DNA from: Candidatus Geocrenenecus huangii
Lineage (GTDB): Archaea > Thermoproteota > Nitrososphaeria_A > Caldarchaeales > Wolframiiraptoraceae
Assembly: GCA_023268155.1 (NCBI GenBank)
Contig: JALNKM010000011.1
Coordinates: 1-36,917, forward strand
Direction: 5' to 3'
Length of the DNA stretch: 36,917 nucleotides
The position numbers were made by a program, and so were the translations under genes. Below, piece by piece: positions 1-7,279 of the stretch (within the stretch, counting starts at the first letter, position 1; each line of letters opens with the position of its first letter). The notes beneath the pieces were generated by a model. The model did no database searches. It saw only the letters and a program-made list of their open reading frames with translations, and had not been told where the DNA came from.

Positions 1-2
1 TA

Positions 3-512
3 AGGTTCGATACACCTAGTTCGAGAAGAGGGGATATGAGGAAGATAGTTCAGGAAGCCAGATGGGCTCTTGATATTCTTGGATACAAGCATGTCAAGAT
101 ATATGTGAGCGGTGGATTGGATGAAGAGGATGTACGAGAGCTCAATGACATAGCCGACGGGTTCGGTGTGGGAACATCTATCGCATTCCCACCATCAGTA
201 GACCTTGCATTAGATGTAGTTGAAGTAGAAGGTAAACCGATTTCTAAGAAGGGAAAGATGCCGGGGAAGAAACAGGTATATAGATGCTCGAAATTTCATG
301 ATGCTGTTACGCCGTTCGATAAACTATTAGATAGATGCCCAGTATGTGGAGAACCTGTAGAGCCTCTTCTAAAGCCACTAATAGTTGACGGTGAACTAGT
401 TAGAGAGATTAAGCCTCCCACTGAGATTAGAAGAGAGGTGTTAGAAAAACTTAAGAAAATATCATCTCTTCCAGAATTCAATCCCGAACCAATACTCTTT
501 TCATCCCCATAG
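3..512 (+). CDS. pncB: Nicotinate phosphoribosyltransferase, C-terminal part (5' truncated by window edge)
   Basis: The reading frame is open from base 3, so the first ATG at 36 is internal and the gene begins outside the window. The frame before that ATG reads DTPSSRRGD, a phosphate-binding-loop motif of archaeal nicotinate phosphoribosyltransferases, followed by [12 protein letters not shown]. The enzyme makes nicotinate mononucleotide from nicotinate and PRPP in NAD salvage. The piece [14 protein letters not shown] is the conserved strand of the type II PRTase barrel. The C-terminal part has a Cys-rich stretch (YRCSKFHD, then CPVCGEP) like the zinc-ribbon-like appendix of archaeal members. 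The product ends at a TAG at 510-512, and no partner gene lies directly downstream. Family assignment is firm; only about 170 residues are visible. Confidence 0.9.
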   Translation, partial: RFDTPSSRRGDMRKIVQEARWALDILGYKHVKIYVSGGLDEEDVRELNDIADGFGVGTSIAFPPSVDLALDVVEVEGKPISKKGKMPGKKQVYRCSKFHDAVTPFDKLLDRCPVCGEPVEPLLKPLIVDGELVREIKPPTEIRREVLEKLKKISSLPEFNPEPILFSSP

Positions 513-718
513 AAAATTACATTCATATTGGCTGGAGCGAGCCCATGAGAAGAACCTTTTCAACAGCATACCACATATTCTTATACACTTTCATCTCGAG
601 CCTATGTTTTCTTCCAAGCTTAAGCTTAAGTTTATATTCGCTATTATAGGCCTACCCGTCTTAGATTTAGGTGGGTTCAAGGACCAAATAAGCTTCCATT
701 CGCCATTACTAATCTCAT

Positions 719-746
719 AAAACTTCATGAAGAAAGCATAAGTTTT
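719..746. other. Inverted repeat upstream of the fumarase operon
   Basis: AAAACTT at 719-725 is matched by AAGTTTT at 740-746. Inside this, ATG at 727-729 can pair with CAT at 737-739, giving about 10 pairs with one bulged base and a 7-base loop. It lies 37 bp before the TTG start of the fumarase alpha gene, in an otherwise featureless 270-bp spacer. It could be a regulator site, a terminator for the upstream gene, or chance in AT-rich DNA. Confidence 0.25.
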
Positions 747-782
747 TGAGTAAGCGGTCGCCAGTTAGTATCGTGATCTTAA

Positions 783-1628
783 TTGAAGATTGTAAGAGTT
801 GAAGAAATTGAAGAAGCTGTTAGAAGATTGTCAATGAACGTAAATTATTTTATTAGAGATGAAGTAAAAGAAGCATATAAGAAATCTCTGGAGAGAGAAG
901 TATCTGAGAGTGGAAAGGAGATACTGAGTCAGATGATTGAGAATGTAGAATTGGCTGCTAGAGAACAGCTTCCAATATGTCAGGATACAGGTGTCTCGAT
1001 AATCTACGTGGAGATGGGGGAGGATGTAAGAATTGAGGGTGGAAGCCTCTATGATGCGATAAACAAAGGTGTTTCAAGAGGATATAAAGAAGGATATCTT
1101 AGGAAGTCGGTCGTCAAGGATCCATTATTCAACAGAGTCAACACGGGGGATAATACGCCTGCAATGATCCACGTAGATATTGTTCCAGGAGACTTATTTA
1201 GAATAACGTTCATGGCTAAGGGGACTGGAGCAGAAAACATGTCTAGACTTGCAATGCTGACGCCCGCCGCAGGAGTGAGAGGAGTAAAGGATTTCGTATT
1301 AAAAACTGTCGCTGAAGCTGGTCCGAATCCATGCCCACCCGTAGTCGTAGGCGTGGGGATAGGTGGAACATTTGATGTTGTTGGATGGCTTGCGAAAAAA
1401 GCATTAATGCGTGAATTCGGATCCAGGCATCCAGACCCTAATTATGCTAAGCTTGAGCTAGAGCTTCTAGAAGAAGTAAACAAGCTGGGTGTAGGTCCTC
1501 AAGGCTTAGGTGGACGTATAACAGCTCTAGACGTAAGAATAGAGACTGCGCCATGCCATATCGGCGCATTACCTGTAGCGGTAAATTTAGATTGTCATGC
1601 TCATAGAGTAGGAGTGTGGGAGAAGTGA
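783..1628 (+). CDS. Class I fumarate hydratase, alpha (N-terminal) subunit
   Basis: This is the N-terminal half of the two-subunit class I (4Fe-4S) fumarase / L-tartrate dehydratase family, 281 residues. It interconverts fumarate and malate in the citric acid cycle. The cluster cysteines are visible as C66 (LPICQDTGV), C184 (PNPCPPVVVG) and C258 (APCHIGALPV), and GVGIGGT follows C184. The start is TTG at 783, with GTGAT about 8 bases upstream as a possible Shine-Dalgarno. It overlaps the beta gene, so the subunits are co-translated. L-tartrate dehydratase is the main alternative; nothing nearby points to tartrate metabolism, so fumarase is preferred. Confidence 0.9.
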   Translation: MKIVRVEEIEEAVRRLSMNVNYFIRDEVKEAYKKSLEREVSESGKEILSQMIENVELAAREQLPICQDTGVSIIYVEMGEDVRIEGGSLYDAINKGVSRGYKEGYLRKSVVKDPLFNRVNTGDNTPAMIHVDIVPGDLFRITFMAKGTGAENMSRLAMLTPAAGVRGVKDFVLKTVAEAGPNPCPPVVVGVGIGGTFDVVGWLAKKALMREFGSRHPDPNYAKLELELLEEVNKLGVGPQGLGGRITALDVRIETAPCHIGALPVAVNLDCHAHRVGVWEK

Positions 1629-2212
1629 CCAAGAAGATTACTCCACCTCTAGATGATAAATTACTTGAAGAGTTGAGGATAGGAGATAAAGTTCTGATTA
1701 CCGGAAAAATATACACTGCTAGGGATGCAGCCCATAAAAGATTCGTTGAAACGATTAATAGAGGTGGGCAGCTACCAATCGACCTTAGAGGTCAAGTCAT
1801 ATACTATGTTGGCCCAACACCTGCTAAGCCCGGTTACGTTATAGGGTCTGCCGGTCCAACCACTTCTATCAGGATGGATAGCTATATGGAGCCATTACTT
1901 AAGGCTGGTCTAAAAGCAACAATAGGTAAAGGGTATAGGAGCTGGGCCGTCGTGGAATTACTGAAGAAGCATAGAGCCGTTTACTTCATCGCTACGGGTG
2001 GAGCAGGCGCACTAATATCGAAGAAGATTAAGAGTGCAAAAGTCGTAGCATATGAAGACCTTGGCCCAGAGGCTGTGATGGAGCTTGAAGTTGAGAACTT
2101 CCCAGTGATCGTTGCAAATGATATATATGGTGGAGACATATTCGAGGAAGGAGTAAAAAAGTATCGTGAGATAACTCTACCGTTCAAGATTGAGAGAATA
2201 TCGGAAGTCTAA
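1616..2212 (+). CDS. Class I fumarate hydratase, beta (C-terminal) subunit
   Basis: This is the C-terminal half of the class I fumarase, 198 residues, completing the heteromeric enzyme. The family signature GPTTSIRMDSYMEP is present (usually GPTTSGRMDSY, so the glycine is Ile here). GKGYRSW and IATGGAGALISKKIKS are the other conserved blocks. Two GTG starts are possible: 1616, overlapping the alpha gene by 13 bp, and 1625, which overlaps the alpha stop as GTGA. GGAG at 1611-1614 is better spaced for 1625. The gene ends 52 bp from the convergent ribosomal protein gene. Confidence 0.9.
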   Translation: MGEVTKKITPPLDDKLLEELRIGDKVLITGKIYTARDAAHKRFVETINRGGQLPIDLRGQVIYYVGPTPAKPGYVIGSAGPTTSIRMDSYMEPLLKAGLKATIGKGYRSWAVVELLKKHRAVYFIATGGAGALISKKIKSAKVVAYEDLGPEAVMELEVENFPVIVANDIYGGDIFEEGVKKYREITLPFKIERISEV

Positions 2213-2263
2213 AACACTACGTTAATTTTATATTTCCTTTCCTATATTTTTATTTGGTTAAGG

Positions 2264-2821
2264 TTATTGGGTCGTTACTTTAACCCCGAATTCTTCTTGG
2301 AAGAACTTCATAGATTCTTCTTTTGTTACTAGATGTTTTTTACCTACCTTGGACCTAGCTCTTCGCCTGATCATTACTCTTCTCCCAGGTCTGGAGACAT
2401 GGACTACGACATCCATTCCGATTACTCCAAGCTCTGGATTATATTTCGTTCCAGGTATATCTAGATGTTCTTTGATCCCGAAGGCCAGGTTACCATGCTC
2501 ATCAAAGTTCTCTTCTCTAACCTTGTATCCTATAGCGGCGATCGCTTTCTGTAAGAATTCTCTAGCCTTACTTCTTCTCAGAGTAACCATGACGGCGATC
2601 GGTTCTCCGCGATGAATCCCGAAGCCTCTTATAGTCTTCTTAGCTTTCCTTATACTCGGCTTCTGGCCTGTAAGCATCTCTATTATTTTCTCGGCTCTCT
2701 CAAGAGGTGCTCCAGACCTACCTACTGAGCAGTTCACAATCACCTTCTCTATCTTTATCTTCCTCATAGGATTATCTAGCTTCAGCCTATTCATGGATGT
2801 ATTAAGTGTTTGCCCACTCAT
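2264..2821 (-). CDS. rpl5: Ribosomal protein uL5 (L5)
   Basis: Large-subunit protein L5, which binds 5S rRNA at the central protuberance. Conserved blocks are MRKIKIEKVIVNCSVGRSG, KAKKTIRGFGIHRGEPIAVMVTLR and the C-terminal GVIGMDVVVHVSRPGRR. The start chosen is ATG at 2821 (MSGQTLN, 185 residues); an in-frame TTG at 2836 would add five residues. It is the last gene of a uL24-eS4-uL5 run on the minus strand. No S14, S8 or L6 gene follows, although these normally continue the archaeal spc operon. Confidence 0.95.
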   Translation of the reverse strand: MSGQTLNTSMNRLKLDNPMRKIKIEKVIVNCSVGRSGAPLERAEKIIEMLTGQKPSIRKAKKTIRGFGIHRGEPIAVMVTLRRSKAREFLQKAIAAIGYKVREENFDEHGNLAFGIKEHLDIPGTKYNPELGVIGMDVVVHVSRPGRRVMIRRRARSKVGKKHLVTKEESMKFFQEEFGVKVTTQ

Positions 2822-2920
2822 CTCTAACCCCTTCAAACATTATCCAGCTTTCTAATAATTTTTAAAATGTATAACATAAATATCGACGTTACAGTTGACT
2901 AGTCCAGCAGAGATTAGACG

Positions 2921-3646
2921 TTATAGTGGGAGGATTATCTCAGGCTTCTCTCTTCCTACAACCATTACATAATCAAGTATTGTAGACACTTCGCCTATTT
3001 TCGTCTCTGATAGTCTTATTGTGGCCTTTGATGGATAAGGCGTATCACGGTTTATCTCGATTATCCTCCCATGTAATCCTTGCTTAGATCCTCTAATTAT
3101 AAGTGCATAGTACCCTTCTTCTAATCTTACGTGATCAAGGATGGTTTGACTAGGCACAGAGATCTTTAGAGTATCCCTTGTATTGATTTGGCGTACTTCG
3201 TCAGTAACCTCCTTGAATAGTATATTCCTTCCATCGTGAAGTGTTAATTGAAGCCTAGCTCTAGCTACGTGCATCTTCCTAATTATTTTCCCAAGCTTCA
3301 CCCCCGATTCTTCTCTAGGTATCTCTATCAATCTCAACCCCTTCCTATATACAGGTAGAATACGATAATTCTCACCTGTATCAGGAATAGATACAACATC
3401 CATTAAGCCCACTGGAAACTTATAGTCTCTTATGATCCTACCGTCTACAAGTATTTTCCCAGCCTTGATGATCTTCTTCGCCTCATCCGCTCTTTCCGCA
3501 TATCCTAAATATTCTCTTAAGATTAGAAGAAGCGGTATACATTCAGTCTTCGGATGTGGCCCGGGTCTAGGTGCAATCGTGAAAACATATTCTTTGACCT
3601 TGATATCTAAGTGGGGTGGTGCTGCAAGCCTTTTCAAATGAACCAT
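2921..3646 (-). CDS. rps4e: Ribosomal protein eS4 (S4e)
   Basis: Small-subunit protein found only in archaea and eukaryotes, 241 residues. The order is: N-terminal block VHLKRLAAPPHL; an S4-like RNA-binding region (AKKIIKAGKILVDGRIIRD); a central RS4 domain; and a KOW-like C-terminal region with IIEINRDTPYPSKATIRL. The ATG at 3646 lies only 2 bp after the uL24 stop, so the genes are co-transcribed. About 100 bp separate it from uL5 downstream. Confidence 0.95.
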   Translation of the reverse strand: MVHLKRLAAPPHLDIKVKEYVFTIAPRPGPHPKTECIPLLLILREYLGYAERADEAKKIIKAGKILVDGRIIRDYKFPVGLMDVVSIPDTGENYRILPVYRKGLRLIEIPREESGVKLGKIIRKMHVARARLQLTLHDGRNILFKEVTDEVRQINTRDTLKISVPSQTILDHVRLEEGYYALIIRGSKQGLHGRIIEINRDTPYPSKATIRLSETKIGEVSTILDYVMVVGREKPEIILPL

Positions 3647-3648
3647 AT

Positions 3649-4020
3649 CTACTCAGCCTCTTTTCCTCTAGTTAATGCAGCCTGCCTATATTTATCATCT
3701 AGCTTCAATTGCGTAATCATTACGTTTGATACGTGGATTGGTCGAGGCTTAGTTGTTCCATCCGCTTTCTTCATAGTAACATTCTCAACATATATGTACT
3801 GTCTCCTCCTATCTACTCCTGTAACTTTTCCCTCTACCCCCCTATACTCGCCTCTCATGATCTTTACTGTATCTCCTACTCTGACCGGGAAAGACCTCCG
3901 ATTATACTTCTCTCTTAATTGAGGTGATAACTGAGCGGACATCAGCTTAGATAATTTATGGTACGGAGCGTTATAGAGAAGCTTTCTCTGTTTTCTAGGT
4001 TTCGAAGAAACTATACTCAT
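3649..4020 (-). CDS. rpl24: Ribosomal protein uL24 (L24)
   Basis: Large-subunit assembly-initiating protein, 123 residues from ATG at 4020. The archaeal N-terminus SSKPRKQRKLLYNAPYHK is followed by the KOW motif VRVGDTVKIMRGEYRGVEGKV. An in-frame GTG at 4035 would add five residues, but GGTGAGG lies at a good distance before the ATG, so ATG is preferred. It is the first gene of the three-gene ribosomal unit. uL14, normally just upstream, is absent; the next gene upstream is divergent and unrelated. Confidence 0.94.
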   Translation of the reverse strand: MSIVSSKPRKQRKLLYNAPYHKLSKLMSAQLSPQLREKYNRRSFPVRVGDTVKIMRGEYRGVEGKVTGVDRRRQYIYVENVTMKKADGTTKPRPIHVSNVMITQLKLDDKYRQAALTRGKEAE

Positions 4021-4368
4021 GCGATACGACCTCACCCTGCCTTAATCTCTAATCCATGAACTTCTACATGCATGTCTATCTGACAGTGAGGATATCTAAA
4101 ACCCTCTATTAAGGATTTCTTCTTTCTTGTCAAATACTGATTTAATCTCCATAATCAAAATTCTTCAACGTATTATCTTCTGTATGTTTTTCCTTAAAAA
4201 TGTTCTTATTAAACATCTTTAGATCGTATCTAAGAGCTCCTCCAACTTCTTAAATTGAGTTTATTCAGAACACTACTCGGCTTTCCAAATCGTCATCATG
4301 AGATCCATCTATCAATAGAGCTTAAAGATTAGCGTTAAATCCTGCCTATTGATCGTTATCTCCAGCAT
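4021..4368. other. Divergent intergenic region between uL24 and an uncharacterised gene
   Basis: About 350 bp, AT-rich, with no ORF or RNA gene I can support. It must hold the promoter of the ribosomal unit on the minus strand; CTTAATAG near 4112 is a weak TATA candidate that would leave a leader of some 70 nt. A TATA-like GTTAAATC near 4334-4341 lies about 30 bp before the ATG of the plus-strand gene at 4369. Confidence 0.4.
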
Positions 4369-5139
4369 ATGCTTGAGGCCGGTTTACTCGTCAAGCCTCC
4401 GACTAGGAAAGCTGATGTTGAGACCTTGGAAGTCGTTAGAAGACTTCGCCCACAAGCCATTCTATTGAATTTTCCAGAAAATATTGAGGAGATAGTTTAT
4501 AGCTATAGTAAAGGTTTGATAGACTACGATGAGTTCGTCGAATCTATAAGCGAGAAGCTTCCAGAGCCCAAGAGTACGTGGATCAAAGGATTTGAAGTAT
4601 TGTTGAGAGAACTTCCAGGTATAGGTGAGCTGGCCGACATATTCTGTTATACTGATGTGGAGTTATTCGATCAGGAGGCTGCTACATCCGTAGAGATAGC
4701 TCTCCTAGCCATTAAATGTATTGTAAGAGAAAAAATAGATGTAGAAGAATGGGTGAAAGTCTTAAAGAAGTCGGTAATAGGGGAAGATGAGAGATTAGGT
4801 AGAGAGTTCTCAAAGATAATTGACGTAGCACAGAATTATGAGAGGGTAATCTGTATATCAGGTTTCGAGGGAAAATATATCAAGAGAAGACTTGAACAAG
4901 CCGGGGTCAAGTCATGGATAAGATACCTAGGCATGCCCTATCATTTTACACCCCTAGAAATATTGAAGAGGCTCATAATGCTCGATAAAATAGACAAAGA
5001 ACTATTCAGCAAACTGATTAAAGAGCATATAAGGTTCTTGAGAGAATACGTATACTACATGTCATATGCTGATGCGGTTGAGAAATGGGTAAGAGAGAGA
5101 TTGTACTGGCTACCTGTAGGGAGGGTTCAGCCTGGCTGA
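4369..5139 (+). CDS. Uncharacterised protein, possibly TraB/TIKI-like
   Basis: I do not recognise this 256-residue protein with confidence. It has no signal peptide or membrane segment and is rich in charged helices. Two stretches resemble the TraB/PrgY-TIKI fold: an early strand after a run of Pro/Arg residues (RPQAILLNFPEN), and a later strand ending in a helix (ERVICISGFEGKYIKRRLEQAG), where that family has a conserved Gly-His region. The usual GxxH histidines are not present, so this is only a fold-level suggestion. A TATA-like GTTAAATC about 30 bp before the ATG suggests a short-leader transcript. It lies 19 bp before sfsA on the same strand, so the two are probably co-transcribed. Confidence 0.6.
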   Translation: MLEAGLLVKPPTRKADVETLEVVRRLRPQAILLNFPENIEEIVYSYSKGLIDYDEFVESISEKLPEPKSTWIKGFEVLLRELPGIGELADIFCYTDVELFDQEAATSVEIALLAIKCIVREKIDVEEWVKVLKKSVIGEDERLGREFSKIIDVAQNYERVICISGFEGKYIKRRLEQAGVKSWIRYLGMPYHFTPLEILKRLIMLDKIDKELFSKLIKEHIRFLREYVYYMSYADAVEKWVRERLYWLPVGRVQPG

Positions 5140-5158
5140 AGGGATAACACTAGCTAGA

Positions 5159-5848
5159 TTGGAGTTACGCCGTGCTGAAGTCATTAGAAGAGATACTAGA
5201 GTAACAGTATTGGCAAGAGAAGGGAGGAGAGAAATAAGGCTACATTTAACAAATACGGGAAGACTAAATGACTTAATCTATCCAGGCTCAGAGATACTTT
5301 ATGTAAGGAGAAAACATGGAGGTAGAACGTCGGGTAGGGTTGTCGGAGTATGGCTTAAGGATTCAGCCGCCTTAATAGATACGATTCTCCATGCCAAGAT
5401 GTTTGAGAAGGCATTAGAGTATGGATTGATTCCATGGCTTGAAGGCTACGAGATAAAGAAGAGGGAAGTGAAGATACATGGTTCTAGATTTGATTATCTC
5501 TTAAGTAATGGTTTAGATGAAATTATTCTGGAGGTCAAGTCGGCTGTATACCTGTCCAGCGATGGGGCTGCGATGTATCCTGACACGATATCGGAGCGTG
5601 GAGTAAGACACTTCGAGATACTGAATAGGCTTAAACAGGCTGGATGGAATACCTCGATAGTATTCATCGCTGCACACCCTCACGCGTTATATTTTCGTCC
5701 AAACTTCAATGTTGACCTAAGACTAAAAACAATTCTCTGCGCATCTCTAGAACTCGAGATCTTGATCAAATCTATCAAGATGCATTTAGAAGAGGATGGC
5801 TCTATAGTTCTTGATGAAGCTGACCTCCCTATCCTTATACCATGTTGA
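5159..5848 (+). CDS. sfsA: SfsA family protein (sugar fermentation stimulation protein homologue)
   Basis: The 229-residue length and motif order match SfsA: HLTNTGRLNDLIYPGSEI near the N-terminus, AALIDTILHAKMFEKAL in the middle, then SRFDYLL, ILEVKSAV and MYPDTISERGVRHFEIL. The D...E-x-K pattern is the restriction-endonuclease-like core of the family. The molecular role is poorly defined; nucleic acid binding is proposed. The start is TTG at 5159; a CTG at 5132 is the only other nearby option after the in-frame stop at 5117. It follows the uncharacterised gene by 19 bp. Confidence 0.88.
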   Translation: MELRRAEVIRRDTRVTVLAREGRREIRLHLTNTGRLNDLIYPGSEILYVRRKHGGRTSGRVVGVWLKDSAALIDTILHAKMFEKALEYGLIPWLEGYEIKKREVKIHGSRFDYLLSNGLDEIILEVKSAVYLSSDGAAMYPDTISERGVRHFEILNRLKQAGWNTSIVFIAAHPHALYFRPNFNVDLRLKTILCASLELEILIKSIKMHLEEDGSIVLDEADLPILIPC

Positions 5849-5923
5849 GGGGAAGAAACGTTTAGAGGTAGCTCGCCCACCTACTAGGTTAACCTAATAT
5901 CTTAGTTAATATCTACGATATAC

Positions 5924-6883
5924 ATGCCGAACGAGATAGGATACGCTTCTAAGAAGAAGATTAGCCTAAAAGGGAGAGATTTCCTCGAACTTCAAGATTT
6001 TTCAGCTGAAGAGATATGGAAGATCCTAAAGACTACACGTACTCTCAAGAAGTATAGAGGTAAGAAGATCAATAAGCTTAGAGGGAAGAGTGTGGCCATG
6101 ATCTTCGAGAAGCCTTCTACGAGAACCAGAGTATCGTTCGAAGTAGCCGTCGAGGAATTAGGTGGAAAGGCCCTCTACCTAAGCAGGAATGAGCTACAGC
6201 TCGGTCGAGGCGAAACAATAGCTGACACCGCTCGAGTACTCTCACGCTACGTTCATCTAATAATGGCTAGAGTCTACAAATACGAAACACTTGAAGAACT
6301 AGCAAGCTACGCCACCGTACCGGTCGTCAATGGTCTATCCGATATAAATCACCCACTCCAGATCCTCGCAGACCTTTACACTCTTTGGGAGAGATTCAAG
6401 AAGCTGAGAGGATTAACTATCGCATGGGTAGGGGATGGAAACAACGTATGTAATTCTATATTGATCGGCGCATCTAAACTCGGTTTAAATGTTAATGTTG
6501 CAACCCCGCCTGGCTACGAGCCTCACCAAAGATATCTCGAGTGGTCTAAGGCTAATGCTAGCCAGTCCGGCTCAAACATCAACCTTTTTACGGATCCCTC
6601 CGAGGCAGTAAGAGATGCTGACGTCATAATGACTGATGTTTTCGTTAGTATGGGTCAAGAAGAAGAAAAAGAAAGAAGAATGGCGATATTTTATCCGAAA
6701 TACCAAGTTAATATGGAGTTGATGGCTAGAGCGAGAGCAGATGTAGTTTTCATGCATCCTCTCCCAGCACATAGAGGTGAAGAAGTTACAGATGATGTAA
6801 TAGATTCTGAACGCTCACTAGTATGGGAACAGGCTGAAAACAGACTTCACACAAGTAAAGCCTTACTATATCTCCTACTCTAG
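5924..6883 (+). CDS. argF: Ornithine carbamoyltransferase
   Basis: This 319-residue transcarbamoylase makes citrulline from ornithine and carbamoyl phosphate in arginine synthesis. The carbamoyl-phosphate site is intact: STRTR at 65-69 and HPLQ at 143-146. The OTC-specific SMG loop appears as DVFVSMG at 238-244, where Trp is usual before VSMG. The ornithine motif reads HPLP at 278-281 rather than HCLP, so the conserved Cys is Pro. The following AHRGEEVTDDVID and ENRLHTSKALL are typical OTC. The SMG loop and C-terminus exclude aspartate carbamoyltransferase, but another amine acceptor cannot be excluded. A TATA-like CTAATATC lies about 30 bp before the ATG. No other arginine genes are adjacent. 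Confidence 0.88.
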   Translation: MPNEIGYASKKKISLKGRDFLELQDFSAEEIWKILKTTRTLKKYRGKKINKLRGKSVAMIFEKPSTRTRVSFEVAVEELGGKALYLSRNELQLGRGETIADTARVLSRYVHLIMARVYKYETLEELASYATVPVVNGLSDINHPLQILADLYTLWERFKKLRGLTIAWVGDGNNVCNSILIGASKLGLNVNVATPPGYEPHQRYLEWSKANASQSGSNINLFTDPSEAVRDADVIMTDVFVSMGQEEEKERRMAIFYPKYQVNMELMARARADVVFMHPLPAHRGEEVTDDVIDSERSLVWEQAENRLHTSKALLYLLL

Positions 6884-6929
6884 AGGCTTTCGAAGAGATA
6901 CCGTCATCATGAAGGACTGGGGGTTCATT

Positions 6930-7094
6930 CTAGATTTTTTCAGAGCTCTGCGTAGACGTGGCCTGTAGTATCCTTTTTGTAAAGTTGTACCTGTTCCTGA
7001 TCCTCGGAATAACCCCTTTTTTAGGTTTAGCTTCTATCTTAGGTGTCTGAGACCTAACCTTTCCAGCTTTTGTTATTGAACCGTGACTCGGCAT
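6930..7094 (-). CDS. rps30e: Ribosomal protein eS30 (S30e)
   Basis: A small basic protein of 54 residues starting MPSHGSITKAGKVRSQTPK, the conserved N-terminus of eS30. It then has a Lys/Arg-rich tail (AKPKKGVIPRIRNRYNFTKR). The frame stays open upstream to 7121, but that part covers a TATA-like box at 7120-7128. The box is 30 bp before the ATG at 7094, so this ATG is the start and the mRNA is probably leaderless. It is a single-gene unit, convergent with argF and divergent from nop5. eS30 is found in TACK archaea and eukaryotes but not typically in Euryarchaeota. Confidence 0.9.
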   Translation of the reverse strand: MPSHGSITKAGKVRSQTPKIEAKPKKGVIPRIRNRYNFTKRILQATSTQSSEKI

Positions 7095-7119
7095 CTCAAA
7101 CTTAATGAATGTGTCTGGC

Positions 7120-7128
7120 AATATAAGG
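7120..7128 (-). promoter_or_regulatory. TATA box of the eS30 gene
   Basis: CCTTATATT on the minus strand, centred about 30 bp before the eS30 ATG at 7094. This implies transcription starts within a few bases of the start codon, and it fixes the eS30 start. Confidence 0.6.
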
Positions 7129-7242
7129 ATTACCCTTCTCTCTATGTGAAGAATATAGATTAACTTATTTCTCGACCCTAGGACGCTTCATAGATTCTGT
7201 AAAGATTGTTATTTCTATTCATGAAACATGCAATTGACCAAC

Positions 7243-7250
7243 CTTATAAA
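7243..7250 (+). promoter_or_regulatory. TATA box of the nop5-fibrillarin operon
   Basis: CTTATAAA at 7243-7250 lies about 33 bp before the nop5 ATG at 7280. The predicted start of transcription is near 7272, leaving a very short leader. Confidence 0.6.
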
Positions 7251-7279
7251 TTGCTCTTCACAGATATTATGTTGAGAAT

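Noticed and set aside
4265-4299. Possible C/D box guide RNA on the minus strand (ATGATGA at 4299-4293, CTGA at 4268-4265)
   Set aside because: The boxes are 24 nt apart with no D'/C' pair and no terminal stem, too short for an archaeal C/D sRNA.
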